From: Acinetobacter sp. XS-4
GTDB lineage: Bacteria; Pseudomonadota; Gammaproteobacteria; Pseudomonadales; Moraxellaceae
NCBI RefSeq assembly: GCF_023920705.1
Contig: NZ_CP094657.1
Span: forward strand, 2,232,001-2,296,000
Reading direction: 5' to 3'
DNA length: 64,000 nt
Shown here in pieces: positions 40,591-50,934 of the stretch; position 1 is the first letter of the stretch; every line of letters begins with the position of its first letter. Under the pieces are notes generated by a model that saw nothing but the letters and a program-made list of their open reading frames with translations, had not been told where the DNA came from and did not search any database. The position numbers were made by a program, and so were the translations under genes.

Positions 40591-42450
40591 ATGGCACTTT
40601 TGCAAATTGCTGAACCGGGTCAATCCAGTGCCCCACATCAACACCGCATTGCGATTGGTATCGACCTAGGAACAACACATTCTTTAGTTGCGACAGTGTT
40701 ATCAGGCAAACCTAAAGTACTCAATGACGAAAAAGAAAGAAGACTACTTCCTTCTATTGTGCACTATGGAAATGATGCAACTCACTATGGTGAAGAAGCA
40801 AAGCCTTTCCTTATTGCCGACCCTAAAAATACAATTTTTTCTGTAAAACGGTTTATGGGTCGTTCAAAGGCAGATATCAAATTTCAGCATCCGTATGAAT
40901 TAATGGGTTCTGAAAATGAGATGCCAGCTTTTGAAACACGTGCTGGTCGCAAAACCCCTGTTGAAATTTCTGCTGAAATTTTAAAGCAATTAAAAGATCG
41001 TGCTGAAACTAGCTTACAAAATCCAGTAAATGGTGCAGTTATTACTGTTCCTGCTTATTTCGATGAAGCTCAGCGACAAGCAACTCGTGATGCAGCACAA
41101 CTTGCGGGTTTGAATGTATTACGTTTATTAAATGAGCCAACTGCTGCAGCTGTGGCTTATGGTTTAGACCAAGAAACTAATTTAGCCACAGATCATAACT
41201 ATGTAATTTATGATTTAGGTGGCGGTACTTTTGACGTATCAATCTTGCGTTTCTCACAAGGTGTCTTTGAAGTATTAGCTACAGGCGGCCACACCGCATT
41301 AGGTGGTGATGACTTAGATCGCCTCATTGTTAAATGGGCTAAAAAGCAGCTAGATATTGATACTTTGAGCGATGAAGCATATGCAGTATTTATGGTTGCT
41401 GCTCGTCAAGCAAAAGAACAATTATCTACTCAAGAATCAGTTCAGTTAAAACTACTTGAAAATGTATTAACACTTGATCGTCCAACTTTTGAAAGTATTA
41501 TTCAAGTTGCGTTAGATAAAACAATCAGTGTTTGTAAGCGTGTTTTGCGTGATGCAAAACTTGAATTATCAGATATTAAAAATGTTGTTTTAGTGGGTGG
41601 CTCTACCCGTTCGTATGCTGTTCAGCAAGCAGTTCGGAATGTATTTAATCAAGAACCACTTTGCACGATCAACCCTGATGAAGTAGTTGCAATTGGCGCT
41701 TCGATTACTGCCAACCAATTAATTGGAAACAGTCAAGACGGTTCATTACTTTTAGATGTAACTCCTCTTTCACTTGGTTTAGAAACCATGGGTGGATTAG
41801 TAGAGCGTCTTATTTCACGTAATACCGCTATTCCTGTTGCTCGTCGTCAAGAATTTACAACTTATCAAGATGGCCAAACAGCCATGCTTATTCATGTGGT
41901 TCAAGGTGAACGAGATTTGGTAGAACATTGTCGTTCATTAGGAAGATTTGTCCTTCATGGCATTCCCCCTATGACTGCTGGTCAAGCACGTATTGAAGTT
42001 ACCTTTCAGGTAGATGCAGATGGCCTACTCACTGTTTCGGCTCGTGAAACAACTTCAGGTGTACAGGCTCAAATTGATATTAAGCCATCTTACGGTTTAT
42101 CAGAATCTGATACTGAACGCTTACTAATTGAAGGCTTCCAACATGCGGAAGAAGATAAAAATCTGCGTCATTTGAAAGAAACTAAAGTAGAAGCCCAACG
42201 TGAGCTTGAAGCTTTAGAACAAGCTCTTAAGGTTGATGCTGATTTGCTTAATGATGAGCAACTTGAAGCACTTAAAACTGCTGAAAATTTGCTAAAAGTT
42301 CAACTTGAAGGCAATGATATTCAAGCAATTGAAAAAGCTGTAGAACAACTTAAAGTACATAGTGATGCTTTTGCCGCACTACGTATGAATCGACATATTG
42401 ACCACGCCTTAAAAGGTACAAAACTTGAAGATTGGTCAAATTCAAACTAA
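40591..42450 (+). CDS. hscA: Hsp70-type chaperone HscA
   Basis: Specialised Hsp70 that releases the Fe-S cluster from IscU, 619 residues. ATPase motifs [10 protein letters not shown] near 22-31, [31 protein letters not shown] and LVGGSTR are present, followed by the substrate-binding part ([14 protein letters not shown]). The N-terminal extension of about 20 residues before the first ATPase strand and the closeness to HscA rather than DnaK fit its place in the isc operon. The lid domain is complete. Confidence 0.96.
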   Translation: MALLQIAEPGQSSAPHQHRIAIGIDLGTTHSLVATVLSGKPKVLNDEKERRLLPSIVHYGNDATHYGEEAKPFLIADPKNTIFSVKRFMGRSKADIKFQHPYELMGSENEMPAFETRAGRKTPVEISAEILKQLKDRAETSLQNPVNGAVITVPAYFDEAQRQATRDAAQLAGLNVLRLLNEPTAAAVAYGLDQETNLATDHNYVIYDLGGGTFDVSILRFSQGVFEVLATGGHTALGGDDLDRLIVKWAKKQLDIDTLSDEAYAVFMVAARQAKEQLSTQESVQLKLLENVLTLDRPTFESIIQVALDKTISVCKRVLRDAKLELSDIKNVVLVGGSTRSYAVQQAVRNVFNQEPLCTINPDEVVAIGASITANQLIGNSQDGSLLLDVTPLSLGLETMGGLVERLISRNTAIPVARRQEFTTYQDGQTAMLIHVVQGERDLVEHCRSLGRFVLHGIPPMTAGQARIEVTFQVDADGLLTVSARETTSGVQAQIDIKPSYGLSESDTERLLIEGFQHAEEDKNLRHLKETKVEAQRELEALEQALKVDADLLNDEQLEALKTAENLLKVQLEGNDIQAIEKAVEQLKVHSDAFAALRMNRHIDHALKGTKLEDWSNSN

Positions 42451-42467
42451 AGGTATAGGTGATCAAT

Positions 42468-42806
42468 ATGCCCCGTATTAAAGTACTTCCTCATGCTCAA
42501 TTTTGCCCTGAAGGCGCAGAATTTGAAGTCGAACAAAATGCAAATCTTTGTCAAAGTTTGCTCGATCGAGGAATTAAAATTGAACATGCATGTGACATGT
42601 CGTGTGCTTGTACAACTTGTCACGTAGTTGTTCGCAAGGGTTTTGACAGCCTAGAAGAAATGGATGATGTTGAAGCAGACCTTTTAGATCGGGCTTGGGG
42701 TCTTGAACCAGATTCTCGTCTCTCTTGCCAAGTGAAGATTGTTGATGAAGATTTGGAAATTGAGATTCCTAAATACACAATCAATCACGCTTCCGAAAGT
42801 CATTAA
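42468..42806 (+). CDS. fdx: [2Fe-2S] adrenodoxin-type ferredoxin
   Basis: Electron carrier for Fe-S assembly, 112 residues from the ATG at 42468, preceded by AGGTG; an in-frame GTG at 42459 is the alternative. The cluster ligands are in CDMSCACTTCHVV and LSCQV, the isc-type ferredoxin pattern. It is the last gene of the operon, with a strong terminator after it. No iscX gene follows. Confidence 0.95.
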   Translation: MPRIKVLPHAQFCPEGAEFEVEQNANLCQSLLDRGIKIEHACDMSCACTTCHVVVRKGFDSLEEMDDVEADLLDRAWGLEPDSRLSCQVKIVDEDLEIEIPKYTINHASESH

Positions 42807-42810
42807 AATA

Positions 42811-42840
42811 AAAAAGCTGCTTTTAAAAGCAGCTTTTTTT
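42811..42840 (+). terminator. Terminator of the isc operon
   Basis: AAAAAGCTGC (42811-42820) pairs with GCAGCTTTTT (42829-42838), with a T run after it; it may also serve the convergent cyclase gene. Confidence 0.9.
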
Positions 42841-42858
42841 TGCTTCCCATTTTAAGTT

Positions 42859-44337
42859 TTAAACTTGATCTTGTTGATCAATTTCAACAGGTTTAACTTC
42901 ATCTTCTAGTCTTAATCGTGCAATGCCTTGAGTATTAATTAAAGTTTGTTGAACTTTAAGCCGTTGAATCATTTTCTCAAGTACTTCTACTAATTCAGGA
43001 TATTCATAGTTTTGTACTTCTTCTAAATTAAGTACTAAATGAAAGCCCTTATACTCATAGTCGAACCATTGCTGATGATCTGACTTATTCCCTGTGTATT
43101 TCTCCATCACTTGCCAGGTCTTTACAGCACCTTGAATACCTTTTAAGTAAATTGGCGTTTTGGGAGCACAAAGAAAATCACTTTTGATTAATTGATAAGT
43201 ATCATCTGAAATTAAAATTTCATCTATTTCAGCAGCATATTGTAAACGAGCCGCTAAATTCACATCTCGACCTACAATAGTATAAGCCATACGATGTGTT
43301 GCGCCATAATTTCCCACGTGGCAGTAACCAGTACTAATCCCCATACGGATATGCAAGGCTGAATAGCCCATTTTTTTCCAACGCTCACGCAGTAATTTCA
43401 TTTGCTGACGCATAGCGATTGCCATTTCTACGCAGGCTTTTGCATCTTGCTCGACACCCTGAGAATTCGGATCACCAAAAAATATGAGGATGGCATCCCC
43501 CATAAATTTGTCGACTGTAGCTTCATACTGCTTGGCAATTTCAGTCATATGGCTTAAATAATCATTAAGCAAAAATGCTAAGTCATCAGGAATTAACGTT
43601 TCAGATAACTCTGTAAAGCCCTGAATATCAGAAAAAAATACAGTCATTTTTTTTCGTTTATATTCGATTTTTGCTTCCGCTTCACCGCGCATGATAGACT
43701 GCCACAACTGTAGTGGCGCATAACGGCTTAACTGATTAGCAAAAGCAATATAGCGGGTCATTTGGTCATAGTAGTGTTGACGCTGCTGACTGATCTTTTT
43801 AACCCAACGATGTTGGTAGTAATTTCCAATGGTAATAAACATAACCAAACCCAAGAGTGTAATAACAGTTAACTCTTGGCTAGTAGGTTCAAAATATGTA
43901 TAAAAACCAAATAAGAAAAATGTACTTAAATAAAAAATAATCGCGCCCAACAGGCTCGTCAAACAAATGACTGCGAAAGAAATACGGCTATTAATTGCAG
44001 AATAAAATAATGCAAATACTGCAATAAATGTAGGCACCAAATTAAGATGCAGACCCGCTAAGGTCACTGCTACAACAATTGCATCAATTGCAAAAAAGAC
44101 ACTTTTTTGAGTTTTCTTATCAAATTGGTATTGAAGCCAGTGCTCTAACTTCGAACTAATAAAAAGTAAAAACAGAAAAAAAGGAGGAATGTAGATCTGA
44201 TAATTTGTATTAGGTGAGGTAAAAGCATAGATCACTAAAATTAAGGACAGAATTGAATATCCCATCAAGCGATGAAAATATGCAAACTGCTTAGGCTCTC
44301 TATCGATAAACCTCTCTAATTGCACCCTATCCTCCAC
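42859..44337 (-). CDS. Membrane class III adenylate/guanylate cyclase
   Basis: Membrane-bound cyclase of 492 residues. Five or six helices fill about 25-175, a short linker follows, and the catalytic domain spans about 228-400. Metal-binding aspartates are Asp237 (FSDIQGF) and Asp281 (FMGDA), the base-selecting lysine Lys277 (VDKFMGD) points to ATP, and the VGRDVNLAARL helix with the transition-state Asn/Arg pair is intact. All key residues are present, so it should make cAMP. It lacks a HAMP domain; the membrane part may be the sensor. It lies 44 bases downstream of the HIT gene. Confidence 0.88.
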   Translation of the reverse strand: MEDRVQLERFIDREPKQFAYFHRLMGYSILSLILVIYAFTSPNTNYQIYIPPFFLFLLFISSKLEHWLQYQFDKKTQKSVFFAIDAIVVAVTLAGLHLNLVPTFIAVFALFYSAINSRISFAVICLTSLLGAIIFYLSTFFLFGFYTYFEPTSQELTVITLLGLVMFITIGNYYQHRWVKKISQQRQHYYDQMTRYIAFANQLSRYAPLQLWQSIMRGEAEAKIEYKRKKMTVFFSDIQGFTELSETLIPDDLAFLLNDYLSHMTEIAKQYEATVDKFMGDAILIFFGDPNSQGVEQDAKACVEMAIAMRQQMKLLRERWKKMGYSALHIRMGISTGYCHVGNYGATHRMAYTIVGRDVNLAARLQYAAEIDEILISDDTYQLIKSDFLCAPKTPIYLKGIQGAVKTWQVMEKYTGNKSDHQQWFDYEYKGFHLVLNLEEVQNYEYPELVEVLEKMIQRLKVQQTLINTQGIARLRLEDEVKPVEIDQQDQV

Positions 44338-44381
44338 ACCTCAATGTAGCCACATTCATATAAATGTGGCATTGCATCGAT

Positions 44382-44834
44382 TTAATCCATGCGCCAATCA
44401 AAAGGCATATCACCTTGACCACGTAAAGCAAGCATAAGGGTTTGACGCATATGAGCCAGTACATCATTTGTGTATGGAACTGCAGGAGTACCCCAAACTG
44501 GCTTAGGCCATGCAACATCATTTTGATAACGCACGACATGATGGAAATGCAACTGAGGTACCATGTTACCTAGAGCTGCAACATTCATTTTATCAGCACG
44601 GAATACTCGAGCTAGCTGACTAGACAACCAACTTGATTCACGTAAAAACTGTTCTTGATCAGCTTGGCTCAATTCATATAATTCTGTGATTCCCGGCACA
44701 CGAGGGATTAAAATCAGCCACGGGAATTGCATATCATTCATTAAACGACATGTTGAAAGCGGAAAATCGCCTACAAAAAAAGTATCTTGAGCAAGTTGTG
44801 GATGCAAACTAAACATATCTTTTATAAATGACAA
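44382..44834 (-). CDS. HIT-family nucleotide hydrolase/transferase
   Basis: Histidine-triad protein of 150 residues. The active-site block is QLHFHHVVR with His96, His98 and His99, followed by AWPKPVWG; this variant with adjacent histidines is common in a proteobacterial HIT subgroup. Family members cleave dinucleoside polyphosphates or nucleoside phosphoramidates. The gene precedes the cyclase gene and may share its transcript; any link between nucleotide turnover and cAMP signalling is speculation. Confidence 0.85.
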   Translation of the reverse strand: MSFIKDMFSLHPQLAQDTFFVGDFPLSTCRLMNDMQFPWLILIPRVPGITELYELSQADQEQFLRESSWLSSQLARVFRADKMNVAALGNMVPQLHFHHVVRYQNDVAWPKPVWGTPAVPYTNDVLAHMRQTLMLALRGQGDMPFDWRMD

Positions 44835-45017
44835 TAAACAATAATGGCTAATACTATCACATCAGTTTTGATGTGAGTATTGCTAGTGGCTGGTTTGATT
44901 ACAAATAACAATGATTTTATGCACTTATTCCTCCTGCAATTGAAGAAATCGTGCATAAAATTCTGATATCAGCTTTCAAAAAATGTGTATGGGATGAAAA
45001 TCACTTTGAAACACTAT

Positions 45018-48000
45018 TTAAGCATGTAATTCATTTAATAATTTAGCTAATAAATCGTTAATAAATTGAATGCGCTTTTCCTGTTCCTCAAGCTGAACCA
45101 TCACTTTTAAACGCTGACCACCTTCCATACGATAATAGGTTGGATGCTTTTGCATGAGCTGAATAATGCTAATTGCCTGAACAGGTGTATCTGGTGAAAA
45201 TTCAATATTGCCACCTTGAGTATTAATATCGATCTTGGTGATGCCTAGATGTTCAGCTTTCAAGCGAATTTGATGGACACTAAACAAATGCTTAACTGAC
45301 TGCGGAGGTACTCCAAAACGATCAATGAGCTCCATACGGATATTATCGAGTTTCTCTTGCGTATCTGTATTACTAATACGCTTATAGAACAATAAACGCT
45401 GATGCACATCCCCTAAATACTCATCTGGGATCAATGCTGGAATATGTAAATTAATTTCTGCAGTCAGCGATAATGGTGCATCAAAATTCGGTGTTTTCCC
45501 TTGCTGAATTGCCTTAGTGGCTTTTTCAAGCATTTCCATATACAAGCTATATCCAATTGCCTGCATTGAACCGCTTTGTTGCTCACCTAAAAGCTCACCT
45601 GCACCACGAATTTCTAAATCTTCTGTAGCTAGCATAAAGCCAGCACCCAGAGTAGAAGCACGTTGAATTGCGTCCAAACGTTTTTCTGCATCACCTTTCA
45701 AGTGTTTTATAGAAGGAACTAACAGATAAGCATAGGCTTGGTGATGTGATCGTCCCACACGCCCACGTAATTGGTGTAATTGAGCTAAACCAAGTTTGTC
45801 GGCCCTTTCTATCAAAATTGTATTAGCATTTGGAACATCAATTCCAGTTTCAATAATGGTTGAACATACCAATACATTAAATTCTTTGTGATAGAACTGC
45901 TGCATCACTTGTTCGAGCTCTCGTTCTCTCATTTGTCCATGAGCGACTGCCACACGAGCTTCAGGTACAAGAACACGGATATTTTCAGCAGCCCTTTCAA
46001 TCGTATCGACTTCGTTATGTAAGAAGTATACTTGGCCGCCACGTAGTAATTCACGCAAAATCGCTTCTTTAATAGAGGCTTCCGTATGTTCTTGTACAAA
46101 GGTTTTAACCGCTAAACGACGAGCTGGCGGTGTAGCAATGATAGATAGATCACGCATTCCCGAAAAAGCCATATTTAAAGTTCGTGGAATTGGGGTTGCA
46201 GTAAGCGTTAACATATCTACATCTGCTCGTAATGCTTTGATACGCTCTTTATCACGCACACCAAATCGATGTTCTTCATCGACGACCATTAAACCCAAGT
46301 CTTTAAATTGCACATTTTCTTGTAAAAGCTTATGTGTTCCCACCACGACATCAACTTTACCCGCAATCAAATCTTCAATATTTTTTGTATGGGTTTTATT
46401 TGAACCAAAACGTGACAACACTTCTATACGCACAGGCCAATCAGCAAAGCGATCTTTAAAAGACTCATAATGTTGTTGTGCTAGTAAAGTTGTAGGCACT
46501 AAAACAGCAACTTGCTTACTGTTTTGCACAGCTACAAACGCTGCTCGCATAGCTACTTCAGTTTTACCAAAACCCACATCACCACAAACAAGTCGATCCA
46601 TCGGTCTAGCTTGTTGCATATCATGAAGCGTCGCTTCAATAGCATTTGCCTGATCAAGTGTTTCTTCATAGGCAAATCCACTGGCAAATTGCATATAAAG
46701 TGATTGGTCAAGTTCAAAACCAAAACCAGGTTTTGACTGACGACGTGCTTGTATATGCAACAATTCGGCTGCAACATCATGAATTTGTTCTAAAGCTTTA
46801 CGTTTAGCTTTACTCCACGCATCACTTCCAATTTTATGAAGTGGAGCTAAATCTGGGTCTCCGCCACTATAGCGACTAATAAGATGCAAATTAGTTACAG
46901 GGACATAAACTTTTGACCCTTCAGCATAATTGAGCTGCAAGAATTCATAATCTTGCCCCTCAATTGCTAAAGTCACTAATCCTGCATAACGCCCCACACC
47001 ATGATCAATATGAACAACAGGAGCATCTATACTTAATTCAGTCAAACTTCGAATTAAGAACTCTTCTGAAACTTCTTGCTGACGTTTACGACGACGCTGA
47101 ACTACCCGATGTTCATATAATTGATTTTCTGAAATAACAGACAATTGATCTGTTAAAAGTAAGCCACGGTCTAGCGGAGCATTTGTAATAGCAATCGCAA
47201 ACTGACTCTTCTGAAATTGTTCAAAGCTGTCTACACCCGGAATATCTCCTAAACTGGCACGTAAACCATCTCTTAAACTTTCACGTCGACCGGCACTTTC
47301 TGCAACCAATAAAACAGGATGATTTGCTTCATCAATATATTTTTTAACGACGGTAAACGGTTTCTCTTTTTTCGGATCGACAGCCAACTTCGGTGGCTGC
47401 TCAACCTTAAGGTTTAATGCTCCAGCTTTTTCTTCAACCGTCTCGGTACTTACAAGCATACGCGGGAACTGGTTTAAAGCACTAAGCAAATGGTTTGGAG
47501 CAATAAATAACTCTTCAGGAGGAAGAATTGGCTGATCTACGTTATGACGTCTATCTTCATAACGACGAAAAACTTCTTTCCAAAAATTAGTTAAATCAGT
47601 ATCCACATCATCATTTGTAATTACAATGCAATTCTTTGGAAAGTACGTTGTAAGTGTGCTTTGAGATTCCATTTGTGCTTTATCAAAAAACAATGGTAAA
47701 TAAAATTCAATTCCTGGTGAAGCAATTCCCTCTAAAACATCTTGATAAATCGGGTTTTTCTTAGGGTTTGCTGTAGGGAAAAGTTCAGAATACCGATCTC
47801 TAAAAATTGAACGCGCTTCTTTTAATGGAAATTCTTTTGCAGGTAAAACTGTAAAACTTTTCAAAGCTGTGGTGGTTCTTTGCGTTTCTGGATCAAAGAA
47901 TTTTAATGTATCAATTTCATCGTCAAACAGATCGATGCGAATAGGTGCCTCTTGTCCTGACGCAAAAATATCCATAATACTGCCACGCACAGCAAACTCA

Positions 48001-48479
48001 CCGTGATCATAAACAGTATCTACTAAATGATAACCAGCTTGTACCAAACGTAATTTTTGTTGTTCTAAATCGAATTTTTGTCCAACATGAATATCAAAAT
48101 GTTCACCCAAAACCCATGAATATGGCGCAACTCTTTGAGCTAAAGTACTTGCTGAAAGTAGCAATACCCCCTTCTGAGGCATATTAGATAAAATTGCGAG
48201 GCGTTCTGAAACAATATCTTGATGAGGTGACAAACGATCATATGGTAGGATTTCCCAATCAGGAAAAATTGTCGGTTTTATGCCATAAAACTCAAGTTCA
48301 CTTTCTAATTGAGCAACATGCTGGTTATTTCTGGCAACCACAACAAGCAAAGACGAATGCTGAACAGCAATTTCTTTGAATAATAATGCAGCAGATGAAC
48401 CTAATAACGACCCCACCCAACGCTTTTCACCGGCCTTGAGCTGTTGTAAATTCAATTGAGAGATTTCTTGTTGAAACAT
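45018..48479 (-). CDS. mfd: Transcription-repair coupling factor
   Basis: DNA translocase of 1153 residues that removes RNA polymerase stalled at lesions and recruits UvrA. The UvrB-like N-terminal module covers about 20-340, the RNA-polymerase-interacting CarD-like domain about 475-545, and the motor about 570-930 with Walker A GDVGFGKT at 633-640 and DEEH at 734-737; the translocation RecG (TRG) block and a C-terminal UvrA-blocking domain follow. The reading frame is complete. It appears monocistronic, with the promoter in 48480-48613. Confidence 0.97.
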   Translation of the reverse strand: MFQQEISQLNLQQLKAGEKRWVGSLLGSSAALLFKEIAVQHSSLLVVVARNNQHVAQLESELEFYGIKPTIFPDWEILPYDRLSPHQDIVSERLAILSNMPQKGVLLLSASTLAQRVAPYSWVLGEHFDIHVGQKFDLEQQKLRLVQAGYHLVDTVYDHGEFAVRGSIMDIFASGQEAPIRIDLFDDEIDTLKFFDPETQRTTTALKSFTVLPAKEFPLKEARSIFRDRYSELFPTANPKKNPIYQDVLEGIASPGIEFYLPLFFDKAQMESQSTLTTYFPKNCIVITNDDVDTDLTNFWKEVFRRYEDRRHNVDQPILPPEELFIAPNHLLSALNQFPRMLVSTETVEEKAGALNLKVEQPPKLAVDPKKEKPFTVVKKYIDEANHPVLLVAESAGRRESLRDGLRASLGDIPGVDSFEQFQKSQFAIAITNAPLDRGLLLTDQLSVISENQLYEHRVVQRRRKRQQEVSEEFLIRSLTELSIDAPVVHIDHGVGRYAGLVTLAIEGQDYEFLQLNYAEGSKVYVPVTNLHLISRYSGGDPDLAPLHKIGSDAWSKAKRKALEQIHDVAAELLHIQARRQSKPGFGFELDQSLYMQFASGFAYEETLDQANAIEATLHDMQQARPMDRLVCGDVGFGKTEVAMRAAFVAVQNSKQVAVLVPTTLLAQQHYESFKDRFADWPVRIEVLSRFGSNKTHTKNIEDLIAGKVDVVVGTHKLLQENVQFKDLGLMVVDEEHRFGVRDKERIKALRADVDMLTLTATPIPRTLNMAFSGMRDLSIIATPPARRLAVKTFVQEHTEASIKEAILRELLRGGQVYFLHNEVDTIERAAENIRVLVPEARVAVAHGQMRERELEQVMQQFYHKEFNVLVCSTIIETGIDVPNANTILIERADKLGLAQLHQLRGRVGRSHHQAYAYLLVPSIKHLKGDAEKRLDAIQRASTLGAGFMLATEDLEIRGAGELLGEQQSGSMQAIGYSLYMEMLEKATKAIQQGKTPNFDAPLSLTAEINLHIPALIPDEYLGDVHQRLLFYKRISNTDTQEKLDNIRMELIDRFGVPPQSVKHLFSVHQIRLKAEHLGITKIDINTQGGNIEFSPDTPVQAISIIQLMQKHPTYYRMEGGQRLKVMVQLEEQEKRIQFINDLLAKLLNELHA

Positions 48480-48613
48480 GTATATGGCTTTTATCAGCTA
48501 AGAAGATATAAGCCTAATAGTAGCATGATGTTTTTAGTGAATTGAGTTATTTTTTTGAAAATCAAACTACTAGTTAGCTCTACTTTTTATATTTTTTAAT
48601 CAATCAACTATGA

Positions 48614-48970
48614 TTATTTATCACGCAAAAACAAAACGTAATATTGATTTAATATTTGTATAATCGCTTTAAGCTCAAGTAGCTTTTCTTGCGTATTTCC
48701 CAATCTTTCTACATAGCGTTGGGTTGCGACTTCCAGATCAATCTTTTCATTAATTTGTGGGGTAATGAGGAATAATTTCTGAAGATTATCAAAATTTTGT
48801 AATTTACGGTTTGAGAAATACTCAATATGTTCTGACCATTTCTCATTAATCACTACGTCTTTAATGATAGGTCCTCGTTCAGAATCAAATTTTAATTGAT
48901 TCTCTTGCAAGTAAATTTGTTCTGGCATTTCTTTTGAGCCTTGAAAAAGCTGAGTTATCTTCTTAAACAT
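48614..48970 (-). CDS. Hypothetical protein, 118 residues
   Basis: I do not recognise this gene. It encodes a soluble, probably helical protein rich in Gln, Glu, Leu and Lys with no cysteine, no signal peptide and no membrane segment. Its start, MFKKITQLFQG, is amphipathic. It is transcribed in the same direction as the DyP peroxidase gene but separated from it by a perfect 14-base inverted repeat. Codon use resembles its neighbours, so it is likely a genuine gene. Confidence 0.6.
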   Translation of the reverse strand: MFKKITQLFQGSKEMPEQIYLQENQLKFDSERGPIIKDVVINEKWSEHIEYFSNRKLQNFDNLQKLFLITPQINEKIDLEVATQRYVERLGNTQEKLLELKAIIQILNQYYVLFLRDK

Positions 48971-48996
48971 TTCATCACATCATATTAATTTTAAAT

Positions 48997-49035
48997 TTAA
49001 GTCATGGAAGCGATCTAATTACTTCCATGACTTAA
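48997..49035 (-). terminator. Perfect 14-base inverted repeat, probable terminator of the DyP gene
   Basis: TTAAGTCATGGAAG (48997-49010) and CTTCCATGACTTAA (49022-49035); on the minus strand the stem is followed by ATTTAAAATT rather than a pure T run. Confidence 0.6.
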
Positions 49036-49052
49036 GCCTTCTAATTTAACGA

Positions 49053-49994
49053 CTATTCATCGCCTAAATCATCAAGAAAATCGACAGTTGGTACAAAAAA
49101 CAAGGTACCAGTCTGGGCAGTACTAAAGTCAAGCAATCGATCAAGATTACCCTGCTCATTGCCTAAAAACATGTTTTCAAGCATTTGTCGGGTTGTGCTA
49201 AATTTACGGGAATAGCCAATAAAGAATGTGCCATATTCATTTCTAGAAGGATTTGAAAAAGGCATATTAGCTCGCATAATTTTAAGTTCATTGCCTTCTG
49301 CATCATGAGCTTTACTTACAACATTATGAGCAGTTAAAGGCTTTTCATCATCACCGAGTTCAACATCATTGAACTTTTTACGACCAATAACTTTTTCTTG
49401 CTCTTCATCACTCAACCCACGCCATTTCTCCATGTCATGTGTATATTTTTGAATAAAAGCATAGCTTCCACCGATGAAATCAGGATCTTCATTACCTACT
49501 AACGCCCACTGCGCTGCAATAACGGGTTCCGGATTCTCAGTCCCATCAACAAAGCCAATAATTGCACGTCCGTCAAAATAGCGAAAACCATGAACCTCAT
49601 CAATTGGATGCGTTACTTTACCAAGCTGTTGATTGATTATATTGCCTAGCTCATAACATAAAGCCTGACGATCGGCACGAATATGAAAAAATAAATCACC
49701 CGGAGTTGAGACAGCCGTATATTTCGGACCTCTAATTTCTTGAAAAGTTTCTAATTCTTGAGGCTTCGCTTGCTCTGGAAATAAAACATCCCATGCATTT
49801 GAACTAAAACCCAACGTAGCATTAAATTTACTTTCTGGATAACGATTAGACAGGCTTCTGGTTAATGCTGAAAAATTAGCAGCAAAATCTTTTACTTTTT
49901 CTATTACAGAATCACCTTGAGCTAGTCCCAATACAATAAATAATGCATTTTCACCAGGAGCGCTCGTTACAGGTTGAATTCTCATACATTCCAT
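49053..49994 (-). CDS. DyP-type haem peroxidase
   Basis: Dye-decolourising peroxidase of 313 residues, of the compact YfeX-like cytosolic type with no signal peptide. The family motif GxxDG appears as GFVDGT at 147-152, giving the distal aspartate Asp150; His223 in TAHNVV is the likely proximal haem ligand, and a conserved distal arginine is expected near SRKFSTT. TAAGG precedes the ATG at good spacing. Proposed roles include peroxide removal and haem-linked chemistry; it lacks an encapsulin gene next to it. Confidence 0.9.
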   Translation of the reverse strand: MECMRIQPVTSAPGENALFIVLGLAQGDSVIEKVKDFAANFSALTRSLSNRYPESKFNATLGFSSNAWDVLFPEQAKPQELETFQEIRGPKYTAVSTPGDLFFHIRADRQALCYELGNIINQQLGKVTHPIDEVHGFRYFDGRAIIGFVDGTENPEPVIAAQWALVGNEDPDFIGGSYAFIQKYTHDMEKWRGLSDEEQEKVIGRKKFNDVELGDDEKPLTAHNVVSKAHDAEGNELKIMRANMPFSNPSRNEYGTFFIGYSRKFSTTRQMLENMFLGNEQGNLDRLLDFSTAQTGTLFFVPTVDFLDDLGDE

Positions 49995-50130
49995 AAAATA
50001 TGCCTTATTTAGGTATTTATCTTTATTAATTTAGCATATTCATATTCTTTTCATACATACTCTTATGAAATCAGATCTTTCTCAGAGTCTAAGTAAATTG
50101 TATTAAACTCCGAGACGTTATCTTAATTAA

Positions 50131-50910
50131 TCAACGAGCATATTGTTTCTTTAAATATTTTACGATTTGAGCAGACTCAAACATCTTCACTCCAGTATTT
50201 GGATCTACCAAATAAGGGACCTGCATTTTACCTTGCATAACAGGCAATATTTTTTCTCTTTTTCCACCTTTTAAAGGTACATATTTACCCGGTTTTAAAC
50301 GAAGAATAGCTGGACCCTGATCTTGCCATCTTTCTTTTGCAACATTATGCAAAATATATGGAAGCTCAAGCTCACAGAGTAAACTTCTTACAATTCGCGA
50401 ATAAGGGCTTGCCTCAAAACTCCATAACTCAAGTTTTTGTTCAGGCACCACTCTATCAACAATTTTTTTATTTATCCAAACGCCCCGAGCACCATTTAAT
50501 ATGGTTCCAGCAAATGCTACATACGGCATGTCCGGATAATTCGAAAATTTCTGAGGTGTCTTTCCAGTCTTACCGTAGTGTTTAAATAAATGATGAATAA
50601 TTTCTTGTGATTCGTATAGCTTATCACCAGTATTTTCATCAATTAAAAAAGGAAACTGTAATTTACCACCAGTCTCTTTAACAATAGATCGATATTTCAA
50701 GCCACCTTTAGGACATGGATAAATTTCAACGTCCAGATTCAAAAGTGTAATCACTTCACGAACGCGGCGGCAAAATGGCGAACCTTCAAACTCATATAGC
50801 TTCAAAGCTTTTACAGGTTGCTGAGAAAAAGCAGTGCCTGTTACACCCCTACCACCTTCAGCAATTGCAGAGATAACTGCCTGTAATACTTTAATTTGAT
50901 GATTCACCAT
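50131..50910 (-). CDS. GST-like protein with two thioredoxin-fold domains
   Basis: Protein of 259 residues that carries two GST N-terminal (thioredoxin-fold) domains in tandem and no obvious all-helical GST C-terminal domain. The first begins at LKLYEFEGSPFCRRV (about 37-51) with Cys47 in the active-site position; the second begins at LELWSFEASPYSRIV (about 160-174) with serine in place of that cysteine. Both contain a VPYLVD or FPFLID strand and an ESQ/ESA motif that contacts glutathione in the family. GAGGA precedes the ATG. It follows rraA after 24 bases. Confidence 0.8.
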   Translation of the reverse strand: MVNHQIKVLQAVISAIAEGGRGVTGTAFSQQPVKALKLYEFEGSPFCRRVREVITLLNLDVEIYPCPKGGLKYRSIVKETGGKLQFPFLIDENTGDKLYESQEIIHHLFKHYGKTGKTPQKFSNYPDMPYVAFAGTILNGARGVWINKKIVDRVVPEQKLELWSFEASPYSRIVRSLLCELELPYILHNVAKERWQDQGPAILRLKPGKYVPLKGGKREKILPVMQGKMQVPYLVDPNTGVKMFESAQIVKYLKKQYAR

Positions 50911-50934
50911 TCTGCAATCCTCTATAGAGTGTGA

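Noticed and set aside
44857..44876. TCACATCA-GTTT-TGATGTGA palindrome between mfd and the HIT gene, resembling a CRP/Vfr site near a cyclase
   Set aside because: The half-site order is the reverse of TGTGA-N6-TCACA; more likely a hairpin or weak terminator.
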